Source: Clostridia bacterium (GTDB lineage: Bacteria; Bacillota; Clostridia; Oscillospirales; Acutalibacteraceae). From it: DNA of 45,036 nt. Made by a program: the position numbers and the translations under genes. Location of the stretch: the NCBI GenBank assembly GCA_900752115.1, contig CAADUC010000059.1:1-45036 (forward strand), given 5' to 3'. Positions 1 through 6,940 of the stretch are shown in pieces. Each line of letters opens with the position of its first letter. Within the stretch, counting starts at the first letter, position 1. The notes beneath the pieces were generated by a model that saw only the letters and a list, made by a program, of their open reading frames with translations, made no database searches and was not told the origin of the DNA.

Positions 1-1002
1 CCCCTGCTCGATAACCTGCTCTTCCGTTTGCGGCGGCGGCAGCAGCTCACCCGTTTCATAGCGGTTCACATGATGATGCAGCGCCACATACGTGCGCGGA
101 GCGGCAGCGGAAACAGACGCTCCGGCGGGTGTGCCGGTTTTCTTTCCTTCCTGGCGTGCGGGAACAGACGGACGTCCCTGTTTTCCCGACTCCTGCGGGA
201 CAGCGGCGGCCGGCCCGCCAGCCGCTGAAGGCTCCTGCTCCTCTGCGTTCTCCGGCTGCGGAGAAGAAGCATAGACAAGCTCAAGATGCTGGTTCGCAAG
301 CAGCGTCTGCTTGGTATTCCACAAATTCAATTCCTGACTGACACGCGACTGCTCGGAAACCTTCAGTTCATTATGAAAGAGGGAATTGGTATACAGCTGC
401 CGGTTCTGCAAAAGCGAGCAGAAGGTTTCGTATACCTCTGCCGTCTGCAATCGCTCGTAGATCTCACTGTGGAGATAGTAGCGCGGTGCGGGCAGAACGG
501 CTTGCTCCCCGGTCTCGGAGGAGGCGGAGCTTTTTTGGCTTTCCCGTGTCCTTTCCAGCAGCGTCTGCAGGCGGGAAACATTGTCCCGGTACACAGTGTT
601 CAGCCGTCCGATGCTGACGGACTCATCATACAGGGCGCGCACCTGGCGCATAAACTGATTGACGTCCGTAACGCCGAGTTTATGTAACGCCATGGTGAGA
701 TACACGCTGTCCTGATAGGTAAAACCATTCTCCTGAGAAAGAAGAAGGCGATTGACAACGTTGTTGACAATATGGAGAGAGAGCTCGTGATAATTCGTCT
801 GATTCGTGCTGACAGCTACCGTCGTCATCCCGCCGAGATCTTCGGGAAGCTCGGGCGGCGAGGTTGTGAGCAAAAGCAGCTCTTTGGGGGTGATCTGTGC
901 GGGCATCAGCTCGTAAGCTGACAGCAGCTTCTCCTCAAACACTGTGGAAATGGTGAGGGGTGGCTGGCCCATATTCAATTGGATCGGTTTATACTGGATC
1001 AT
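1..1002 (-). CDS. Unrecognised CIS-operon protein, 3'-truncated by window edge
   Basis: An open frame runs without a stop from an ATG at 1002-1000 to base 1, giving 334 codons and continuing off the left edge. The start is preceded by a strong AAGGAGG about 9 nt upstream. The protein begins MIQYKPIQLNMGQP. Residues 60-200 are mostly helical in character. A proline/glutamate/alanine-rich low-complexity stretch follows at about residues 240-300 and looks like a linker, after which sequence resumes with YVALHHHVNRYETG. It sits 82 nt after the second tube-like gene in the same operon, so a structural or assembly role in the injection system is likely. I recognise no family. In Afp/PVC-type clusters a LysM or baseplate hub gene often follows here, but I see no LysM motif. 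Confidence 0.8.
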   Translation of the reverse strand, partial: MIQYKPIQLNMGQPPLTISTVFEEKLLSAYELMPAQITPKELLLLTTSPPELPEDLGGMTTVAVSTNQTNYHELSLHIVNNVVNRLLLSQENGFTYQDSVYLTMALHKLGVTDVNQFMRQVRALYDESVSIGRLNTVYRDNVSRLQTLLERTRESQKSSASSETGEQAVLPAPRYYLHSEIYERLQTAEVYETFCSLLQNRQLYTNSLFHNELKVSEQSRVSQELNLWNTKQTLLANQHLELVYASSPQPENAEEQEPSAAGGPAAAVPQESGKQGRPSVPARQEGKKTGTPAGASVSAAAPRTYVALHHHVNRYETGELLPPPQTEEQVIEQG

Positions 1003-1084
1003 TGGACCTGTGCCTCCTTCCTTCTTTCCGTTTTCTGTCGCCTTTCACAGGGAATGCCATCAACGTTTCCGCCACAGATTCCTC

Positions 1085-2122
1085 TCAGGTTCTTCCCTGC
1101 TGCTCTACCTCAAGATTGTTCTTCGGCGGCTCCGCATCCTCGTCGGGTTCCTGCTCCGGCTGCTGTTCCACCTCCAGATTGTCCTTCGGCGGCTCCGCGT
1201 CCTCGTCAGGTTCCTGCTCCGGCTGCTGTTCCACCTCCAGATTGCCCTTCGGCGCCCCACCGGACGGCTCTGCTGCAGAGTGCTGCTTCACCTCGAGATT
1301 TCCCGGCTTGTTTGCATCGCTTTCGGGTTCCTGCCCGCCGGCTGTCTCTTCCTCCAAACCGGTGCCTCCATCGCCGGAACCGCTGTCCTCCTCTCCGGCG
1401 GAACTGTCGCCTTTCTCCCCATCAGGAGTGTTATCCTCCTCACCGCCGGAATTATCACCGTTTTCTCCGTCGGGAGTACTATTTTTCTCTTCATCGCCTT
1501 CTTCCCCGGAATCGCCGTCTTCTGATGTGACAGGCTCGTCAAGAGATTCCCACCGGGGCTGCTGATCAACTGTCAGTGCATTCGTCACCTGATCCTGCCC
1601 TTCATGCTGGACAGCGCCCGACGCGAAATTCAGCGCATCGGCGCTCGACCACGGAATGTCCACACAAAGCATCTCATTGTAGGCAATTGTCGTAATCTCC
1701 GTGGCAAGCCCGGACTGCTCCGCGTTCAGATCGCCGTATGTCTTTTTAATCACACGACAGCCGGTGAAAACAAAGGTCCTGGCGGTGACAAAGGGGATAA
1801 ACTGCCCCTGATTGCGGCTGACGAAAAGCAGAACCGGCAGCACCAGCTCCGCGCCAACCGGAAGGGGATCGATGTAATCGACGCCGATATAGCGCTCGAT
1901 CTCAAAATAAAAGGGCTTACTGATCGGCTTGCGACGCATGTGGACGTAGTCGTTCAGCCCGCCCTCCTGAATCAGCTCATATTCCATTTCCCGTGTAAAA
2001 GCCCGCACACTCTTACACGGGAGATCGAACAGGAGCTCCACGCGCAGCATGAAATTGTAACCGACCACAGGAGCCCGGCCCTGGTTCCATACAAGAAAAT
2101 TATCCTCTGTGATGTTCGACAT
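1085..2122 (-). CDS. gp19/tube-like CIS protein with acidic repetitive C-terminal tail
   Basis: This 345-aa protein has two parts. Residues 1-185 resemble the phage tail tube (T4 gp19-like) fold found in duplicate in CIS clusters: an N-terminal strand pair (GYNFMLRVELLFDLPCKSV), a QEGGLNDYVHMRRKP segment like the EFREGG...KLPG block of tube proteins, and a C-terminal block with C-x-V...YG-x-L-N-A...SGLATE. Such second tube-like genes usually encode the tube initiator or the adaptor to the spike. Residues from about 195 to the end are strongly acidic (Glu, Asp, Ser, Gly) and finish with tandem repeats keyed on NLEVEQQ. The ATG at 2122 has AGGAGG 7 nt upstream. The acidic tail is not part of the normal tube fold and may be a flexible binding or assembly segment. 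Family call is by pattern only. Confidence 0.7.
   Translation of the reverse strand: MSNITEDNFLVWNQGRAPVVGYNFMLRVELLFDLPCKSVRAFTREMEYELIQEGGLNDYVHMRRKPISKPFYFEIERYIGVDYIDPLPVGAELVLPVLLFVSRNQGQFIPFVTARTFVFTGCRVIKKTYGDLNAEQSGLATEITTIAYNEMLCVDIPWSSADALNFASGAVQHEGQDQVTNALTVDQQPRWESLDEPVTSEDGDSGEEGDEEKNSTPDGENGDNSGGEEDNTPDGEKGDSSAGEEDSGSGDGGTGLEEETAGGQEPESDANKPGNLEVKQHSAAEPSGGAPKGNLEVEQQPEQEPDEDAEPPKDNLEVEQQPEQEPDEDAEPPKNNLEVEQQGRT
1106..1300 (-). repeat. 63-bp in-frame tandem repeat encoding NLEVEQQ...PDEDAEPPK units
   Basis: Inside the end of the second tube-like gene, a 63-bp unit (21 codons) recurs nearly exactly, with the NLEV codons ending at 1117, 1180 and 1243. A further, more diverged copy lies 57 bp away, ending at 1300. 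The units encode NLEVEQQPEQEPDEDAEPPK with small changes. Unit number is likely to vary between strains by slippage or recombination. Confidence 0.9.
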
Positions 2123-2146
2123 TTCATTCCCTCCTGCCGGCCGGTC

Positions 2147-2356
2147 TTACAAGCGGCGCGCGGATTTTCCCAGCTCGAAAATGCTTTTCTCCTTTGGCTT
2201 GCTCTCTGAGGGATTGAGACTGCTGTTGATGGAGGAGATCTCCTCACACCAGCGTCTGCGGCTGGCATGACTGAGCTCCATCACGTCCTTCTCCCCCCAG
2301 TGGAAGTAGTAGGAGATAAAGGACATCTCCCGATACAGCTCCTTCTCAGGATACAG
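2147..2356 (-). CDS. Small DUF6760-like CIS protein, probable CTG start
   Basis: Between the assembly-chaperone-like gene and the second tube gene lies a short frame reading MYPEKELYREMSFISYYFHW and then RRRWCEEISSIN, ending at TAA 2149-2147. This matches my memory of the small DUF6760 proteins of phage-tail-like CIS clusters (LYEEVAFIAYHFHW...RRRWVAEI), which occupy this same position between tube genes. A TGA lies upstream in frame and there is no ATG, GTG or TTG before the conserved N-terminus. The best start is a CTG at 2356, only 2 nt after the upstream stop and with GAGAGGG about 6 nt ahead (69 aa). The first ATG, at 2326, would give 59 aa and remove the conserved YPEKELYRE. Coding is well supported; the exact start is not. 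Confidence 0.75.
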   Translation of the reverse strand: MYPEKELYREMSFISYYFHWGEKDVMELSHASRRRWCEEISSINSSLNPSESKPKEKSIFELGKSARRL

Positions 2357-2358
2357 CG

Positions 2359-2721
2359 TTATCCCTCTCGCGTAAAATTTATCGGAACCTCATGGATTTC
2401 GCCGCACTTCGGGCAAACCACCTTCATCGTCGGCGGCTCAATGTTGTTGATCCGCTGATACATGTCCTGCAGAAAGGCGAGATCCGCTGTGAAAAAGCGC
2501 TCCACAATGTTCGGAACGATTGTGGGCATCCCCTCCAGCTCGGTAATCACCTTGGCAAGCACCACGACGGACAGATACGACGGATTGCTCAGCACACGGG
2601 GATCGCGGGTTGCGCTGATTTCGTCTCCGGCCGTGGCCAGACGCATTTTGCCCCGTTTATGGACGTCGCCGTTGGAATCGACATATCCGCGCGGCAATTC
2701 AAACTCATACTCTGTTATCAT
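2359..2721 (-). CDS. Phage tail assembly chaperone-like protein of the CIS
   Basis: A 120-aa protein reading MITEYEFELPRGYVD...GKMRLATAGDEI...DPRVLSNPSYLSVVVLAKVI. It resembles the small tail assembly proteins found directly after the tube gene in phage-tail-like CIS clusters and Mu gp41-type assembly chaperones, which hold tube subunits before polymerisation. The C-terminus carries CPKCGEIHEV, a CxxC knuckle that could bind zinc as half of a site. GGAGG lies 6 nt before the ATG at 2721. It sits 74 nt after the tube gene and 2 nt before the proposed start of the next small gene, so translation of the two may be coupled. Function is inferred from family resemblance and position. Confidence 0.7.
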   Translation of the reverse strand: MITEYEFELPRGYVDSNGDVHKRGKMRLATAGDEISATRDPRVLSNPSYLSVVVLAKVITELEGMPTIVPNIVERFFTADLAFLQDMYQRINNIEPPTMKVVCPKCGEIHEVPINFTREG

Positions 2722-2795
2722 AGACTACCTCCGGTAAGGAAAACGGGAATCTGCCGGAGGACACACAATCCTCCGGCAGTACCCGGCTGCGCTTA

Positions 2796-3290
2796 TCAGT
2801 TCGGAATCACAAGCTCCTCGTAAGCAAGCTCTACCGATTCAATGGCGACTTCGCTCGTGGATGCATTCAGATCGGGCGCCGTATACTTGCAGACCCAGGC
2901 GTTCGTCAACTGCCAGGTGAGCGTATTGTCAATCGTGGATTCCACGACCTGCTGCGGAGAACTCTCCTGAATGTTGATGAGCTCAATCGTCACGTTGGCA
3001 CGCGCATCCTTGCTGCGGCGCTCCGTCACACACTCCTTGAGCCAATCCTTAAAGGCATTGTTGCGGGTGTAACCGAACTTCAGCGTAACGTTTCCGTGCT
3101 TGACAAGGCCCGGAATCTTAACGGGAGCCAGGCTGTTGGAGTTGCCCTGGCGGAATTCGATCACGTCAACCGTCGCTTCCACGCCGGTGACCTCGCTGAA
3201 CGCCGCGATGCCGTTCACGGAGTCAACCGTCACGAGGAAGTTCATTTTAGTTAAGGGATAATACAAGCTCCCCGAATTCTTCTCAGCCAT
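2796..3290 (-). CDS. Contractile injection system inner tube protein (gp19-like)
   Basis: This 164-aa protein has the usual length and signature of the phage tail tube family (T4 gp19-like, Afp1/Pvc1 type). Visible blocks are MNFLVTVDSVNGIAAFSEVTGV, then VIEFRQGNSNS followed by VKIPGLVKHGNVTLKFG, and a C-terminal WQLTNAWVCKYTAPDLNASTSEVAIESVELAYEEL split over two strands. The product should stack as hexameric rings inside the sheath to form the channel that carries cargo. The ATG at 3290 follows AAGGAG by about 10 nt. It lies 37 nt after the sheath gene, the standard sheath-then-tube order. This is the most secure assignment in the cluster along with the sheath. Confidence 0.93.
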   Translation of the reverse strand: MAEKNSGSLYYPLTKMNFLVTVDSVNGIAAFSEVTGVEATVDVIEFRQGNSNSLAPVKIPGLVKHGNVTLKFGYTRNNAFKDWLKECVTERRSKDARANVTIELINIQESSPQQVVESTIDNTLTWQLTNAWVCKYTAPDLNASTSEVAIESVELAYEELVIPN

Positions 3291-3327
3291 CTTTCAATAC
3301 TCCTTTTTCTCTATTTTTACGTGGGGG

Positions 3328-5037
3328 TTATTCCGCTCCGCCCTCACCGCCGGCAGCACCGGCCGTGAACTGCGTCACACGGAAGATCACGAACTCAGCA
3401 GGACGCGACGGAGCAATACCGATCTCGCAGATCAGGCGGCCGTTCATGATATCGTCCTGACTCATGGTCGACGTACCGATGTTGACATAGAACGCCTCAG
3501 CCGGAGAATCGCCGGCGAGCATGCCTGCGCGGAACATCGACTCGAGGAAGGAGGAAACCGTCATCTGCACACGGGCCCACAGCGAGGAATTATTGGGCTC
3601 GAACACGACCCAGTTCGTCGACATCCGGATCGACTGCTCCACGAAAATGAACAGACGGCGAATATTGACATACTTGAACGCGCTGTTGCTGCTGGCGGTA
3701 CGGGCGCCCCAAATGCGGATCCCCTGGCCGGGAAGAGCACGGATCAGGTTTACGCCGGCAGGATTGAGGATATCCTGCTCGCCCGTGGTGTAATTGACGG
3801 ACAGGCCGGTGCAGGCGATCGTCTCGTTGGCCGGGGCCTTATGCACGCCGCGGCTGACGTCGGTGCGGGAGTAAACACCCATCACAGCGCCGCTCGGCGG
3901 GATGTAGGCGGGCTTCTTCGCCACGCGGTCATAGACCTGAATCCACGGATGGTACATCGCAGCATAAGTGGAATCGATCATGTTGCGGTACTCGATGATA
4001 TCGCCGGTCTTGCGCAGCTCCTGCGGAATGTCAAGAACGGCAAAGCGGTTCTTCTCGTTCTCACAATGGCTGACAAGCGCCACAACCACCTCGGGAATCG
4101 TGATGCCGGGAACCGCGATGATGCTCACGCTGTCGTTCTCCAGGAAAGCCTGGATGCCGGTGCGCTGGCCCGGGCCATTGTCAATACCGATAAAGACGCC
4201 CGCATTGACGGCCTCCATGGTGCCGTCGCTGCCGCCGGCAAAGCTGATGGTTCCGGAGAGAACGCCCTTGCCGAGAATCACGGAAACAGGATTGTCAATG
4301 TCGTCGTTCGGCTCCACCGTTGCAACCACAAGACGGCTTGCAGCAAGCTTTCTGGCCAGATAGTTCGTGGAGGTCGGGTTCAGCGTCACACCGGTGAAGG
4401 TTTCCACGTCGCTGTCGCTGCGGATCGTCACGTCCATCTCCACGGAGAAAACCACGTTCTTCGGAACGATGGCCGTATCCACCGGGTCAGCGCCGAACGG
4501 CTTCTCAAAGGTAACGGTGTTGTCAAAGATTCCCGCGATGCGGTTGAACTCGCCGGCGAACTCCACCACGTCGCCCTCACGGAACCCGTCGACAGACTTC
4601 GCAACAAAGACATTGTCGCTCTCCTTCTTGAGCAGCTGCATCTTCTTGCGATTGGTCGCCATCAGGGAGACAAGGATACGATTTCCCCACTTGCCTTCGT
4701 TGGCGGCGCGCATGGAAAGGATGCCCTTCTTCGCGGTAGCAAGAGAGGCGTCCTCCGGCACAACGCGGCTGATGTAGCAGCGCGTGCCGCCGTTGGCAAA
4801 GAACTGCTCCACGCTGTACGCGAGATAACGGTACTCGCCATGCGTGTACTCGGAGAGGAAGCCGCCGAACTGGCGCTGGAAGTCAGCGAAGCTCGTGACA
4901 AGGCTCGGAGCGCCGATCGTCGGGCCCTTGACCGCCATACCGACAAAACCGCCCGTGCTGGTTCCCACGCCCTCAATCGCGCGGGGAGAGGAATCAAACT
5001 CTTCAACGTAAACGCCAGGAGATAAATACTCAGCCAT
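3328..5037 (-). CDS. Contractile injection system tail sheath protein
   Basis: A 569-aa sheath. The N-terminus MAEYLSPGVYVEEFDS is the classic sheath start used for subunit interlocking. The GVGTSTGGFVG block follows at about residues 24-34. The C-terminal third carries the conserved RTDVSRGVHKAPANE, LNPAGVNLIRALPGQGIRIWGART and YVNIRRLFIFVEQSI blocks, ending with the PAEFVIFRVTQF strand. Residues about 130-290 form a less conserved inserted beta-rich domain expected on the outside. The subunits assemble around the tube and contract to drive it into a target. Only one sheath gene is visible here, where Afp/PVC have two or three. The ATG at 5037 has no ribosome binding site at normal distance; AAAGGAGG lies before a hairpin (see separate entry). 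Confidence 0.95.
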   Translation of the reverse strand: MAEYLSPGVYVEEFDSSPRAIEGVGTSTGGFVGMAVKGPTIGAPSLVTSFADFQRQFGGFLSEYTHGEYRYLAYSVEQFFANGGTRCYISRVVPEDASLATAKKGILSMRAANEGKWGNRILVSLMATNRKKMQLLKKESDNVFVAKSVDGFREGDVVEFAGEFNRIAGIFDNTVTFEKPFGADPVDTAIVPKNVVFSVEMDVTIRSDSDVETFTGVTLNPTSTNYLARKLAASRLVVATVEPNDDIDNPVSVILGKGVLSGTISFAGGSDGTMEAVNAGVFIGIDNGPGQRTGIQAFLENDSVSIIAVPGITIPEVVVALVSHCENEKNRFAVLDIPQELRKTGDIIEYRNMIDSTYAAMYHPWIQVYDRVAKKPAYIPPSGAVMGVYSRTDVSRGVHKAPANETIACTGLSVNYTTGEQDILNPAGVNLIRALPGQGIRIWGARTASSNSAFKYVNIRRLFIFVEQSIRMSTNWVVFEPNNSSLWARVQMTVSSFLESMFRAGMLAGDSPAEAFYVNIGTSTMSQDDIMNGRLICEIGIAPSRPAEFVIFRVTQFTAGAAGGEGGAE

Positions 5038-5082
5038 AATTTTTGTTCGGTTTTGAGACTCTGCTCAAAACCGGCCTCCTTT
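5038..5082 (-). promoter_or_regulatory. Sheath ribosome binding site with hairpin between SD and start codon
   Basis: Reading leftward on the minus strand, AAAGGAGG (5082-5075) is followed by a perfect 10-bp hairpin, CGGTTTTGAG / CTCAAAACCG (5073-5048, 6-nt loop), and then ten A/T-rich bases before the sheath ATG at 5037. Linear spacing from SD to ATG is about 37 nt, far too long. If the hairpin forms, the effective spacing drops to about 11 nt. No other SD-like sequence lies near the ATG. Confidence 0.75.
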
Positions 5083-5138
5083 CAGATTTCTCTTTTATTG
5101 GAATTTGAAATGGAACCGCTTGTGATGAACAAACACAC

Positions 5139-5522
5139 TCACGACATAACCTTTTGCTGGCCCGACATCACAATACTGATGGAGCCGCCATAGGAACACG
5201 TAAGCCTGCCGTCCTGATAAAGGACGGGAACTCCTCCTGCCAGGATTCCCTTTTGACAAATCCACGTCCCCATCGGAACGGGCGTGCACGGCGCAGGCGT
5301 AAGCACACCGAGCGCAGCAGCCGTCGCCGCGGCGACAGCCGGATTGGCCATGGAGGTGCACATGCCGCAGGGGGTCACGTTGGTATTGGGAGCGACATCC
5401 TGAATGGTCGCGACAGGCTTTCCTCCCATCAGGATCGAGGTTTGGGATGTTGCGATAAGTTGACCCGGAGACATTCCCATGGTACACATGACAGACGCCC
5501 CCGAGACAACGGGAAACGACAT
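5139..5522 (-). CDS. DUF4280 PAAR-like spike tip protein
   Basis: A 127-aa protein of the DUF4280/PAAR-like family. It begins MSFPVVSGASVMCTMGMSPG and has the typical cysteine and proline pattern: CGMCTSMANPAVAAATAAALG followed by PAPCTPVP and a C-terminal TCSYGGSISIVMSGQ strand. PAAR-like proteins cap the VgrG-type spike, sharpen the tip that pierces the target envelope, and can bind metal through Cys/His. The ATG at 5522 directly abuts the TAA of the upstream gene, so translation is probably coupled. A gap of 101 nt separates it from the sheath gene. Length matches the family; I see no toxin domain fused to it. Confidence 0.88.
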   Translation of the reverse strand: MSFPVVSGASVMCTMGMSPGQLIATSQTSILMGGKPVATIQDVAPNTNVTPCGMCTSMANPAVAAATAAALGVLTPAPCTPVPMGTWICQKGILAGGVPVLYQDGRLTCSYGGSISIVMSGQQKVMS

Positions 5523-6326
5523 TTACATTCCTCCCTTCCCGGCAGGACCTGCCCGGATTCCGGCGTCCTGCTCCTCTTGCGGCAATGTCAGAGGAGGTTC
5601 CCTCGGCGAACGGATATCCACCGTCTGGAACCACTCCCTTTCTCCGGCAATGCATCGAAGCAGCCACCGGGAGTCTCCTCCCTGATCGCTGATCCGAAGC
5701 AGATACGTGCCGTCCTCCTGCACAAGACCGAAAATGCGCCGGGTCACCGGACAATTTCCGCCAAACTCCATTTTCAGTCCATCCTGCAGCAGAAACTGCG
5801 TGTCGGAGATTCTTTCCTCTATTTTCAACGCCTCGTAAACCTTTGCATCGGGGTTGACAAGAGCGTAGAAAACACGATCCAGAAGCAGATGATGCGGATT
5901 AAAAATCGTCATCATCTTCTTTTTGGAGTTAAAGTCCCGCAGCATGCAGGAATTGTCCCCCAGCCAGACAGCCTCCAGGGCCGTAAGCCCCTCCAGCCTG
6001 CCCTGCAGATCCCGGTATTTTCCGGAGGCAGGCAGCGTCCCGTCCGGCAGCATCGGAAGCTCGTAAAGCGGATACCGTTCGGAAAGCTCCGCATAACGGA
6101 TTTCCACCTCCCGCGTCAGATAGCCGCGAAGCTTCACTGTCAGACGGAAATCCGTACGCCCGGAACCTATCAGAATCAGATGACCGTCCCCCTTGTTAAG
6201 CAGGGAAAGAGGCCGGCCATCGCGCTCGAACACAGCGCCGATCCCTGAAAGCAGCACGCCCGTCGTCGTATCGACAAGATGCAGCACCAGATCCAGGCTG
6301 TGCCGGATCACCGCGTAATCGGCCAT
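5523..6326 (-). CDS. Unrecognised CIS-operon protein, beta-rich
   Basis: A 267-aa protein with no family I can name. The N-terminal 90 residues (LDLVLHLVDTTTGVLLSG...TDFRLTVKLRGYLTREVEIRY) have alternating hydrophobics and look like an immunoglobulin or carboxypeptidase-regulatory beta-sandwich. The central part (LQGRLEGLTALEAVWLG...MMTIFNPHHLLLDRVFYAL) and the next block (ERISDTQFLLQDGLKMEFG...RIFGLVQEDGTYLLRISDQG) also read as beta strands. There is no signal peptide or membrane segment. It lies between the Pvc16-like and PAAR-like genes, 3 nt after the former and abutting the latter, so it is probably a spike, baseplate or cap component. GGGAGG precedes its ATG. Confidence 0.75.
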   Translation of the reverse strand: MADYAVIRHSLDLVLHLVDTTTGVLLSGIGAVFERDGRPLSLLNKGDGHLILIGSGRTDFRLTVKLRGYLTREVEIRYAELSERYPLYELPMLPDGTLPASGKYRDLQGRLEGLTALEAVWLGDNSCMLRDFNSKKKMMTIFNPHHLLLDRVFYALVNPDAKVYEALKIEERISDTQFLLQDGLKMEFGGNCPVTRRIFGLVQEDGTYLLRISDQGGDSRWLLRCIAGEREWFQTVDIRSPREPPLTLPQEEQDAGIRAGPAGKGGM

Positions 6327-6329
6327 CGG

Positions 6330-6923
6330 CTATTCCTCCCTGTTTTCGCCTCTGAGGTGAAGCGAAATCTCCGCCTGCGTAACGCGCGGTGCATCGACAA
6401 CAACCTCGCTCGAGAGCAGCACCGGCGCAACCTTATAGAAAAGACTGACCTGATAGGGCTTATTGATTGCCGACCAGACCCTCACCTTATCCTCAAGAGA
6501 AATCTTCGAGGGGGTAATGAGAATGGGCGCCTCGCGCGTTTCCAGCCAGGTCTGCAATTCGTTCGGATACACGACGCTCCCATCGCTGATCACCTGCGCC
6601 GCACGGCCGATAATCTTCTGAATATCGTGCGCCTTGAGTCCCATCTGCGAGGAACCGTTGATAAACAGCATATAGTACAGACTGTACGGTTTCGGCGGAG
6701 GAACCAACCGCGTGCGTCCCGTATTGACGAGAGGCGGCACGGAAATTTCTCCTTCCGCGCGGATATCGTAAAGGTAAAGCCCCAGAATATAATCGACGTC
6801 CTGATCCGCCGGAGAAGAGACTTCTATGTTATTCGGCGAGGGAATCGGCTCCGGACACATCTTTTTGCGAAGCAGCTTCACAATATAAGATGAAACATCC
6901 GATATGATAGGGTAATCCGCCAA
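6330..6923 (-). CDS. DUF4255 / Pvc16-like tube-cap protein
   Basis: A 197-aa protein of the DUF4255 (Pvc16/Afp16 N-terminal) family. It begins MADYPIISDVSSYIVKLLRKKM, includes the block VDYILGLYLYDIRAEGE, and has the diagnostic RLVPPPKPYSLYYMLFINGSS segment followed by IIGRAAQVISDGS. In Afp and PVC the equivalent protein terminates the tube and sheath and fixes particle length. The start is a TTG at 6923, with GGGAGG about 8 nt upstream; no better ATG exists. It is 17 nt downstream of the large coiled-coil gene and so marks the boundary between the envelope module and the canonical particle genes. Length is normal for the family core. Confidence 0.88.
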   Translation of the reverse strand: MADYPIISDVSSYIVKLLRKKMCPEPIPSPNNIEVSSPADQDVDYILGLYLYDIRAEGEISVPPLVNTGRTRLVPPPKPYSLYYMLFINGSSQMGLKAHDIQKIIGRAAQVISDGSVVYPNELQTWLETREAPILITPSKISLEDKVRVWSAINKPYQVSLFYKVAPVLLSSEVVVDAPRVTQAEISLHLRGENREE

Positions 6924-6940
6924 TGGTATTCCTCCCTTTC

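Noticed and set aside
1106..1300. Tandem repeats as a CRISPR array
   Set aside because: Units are head-to-tail 63-bp coding repeats without unique spacers and are in frame within a gene.
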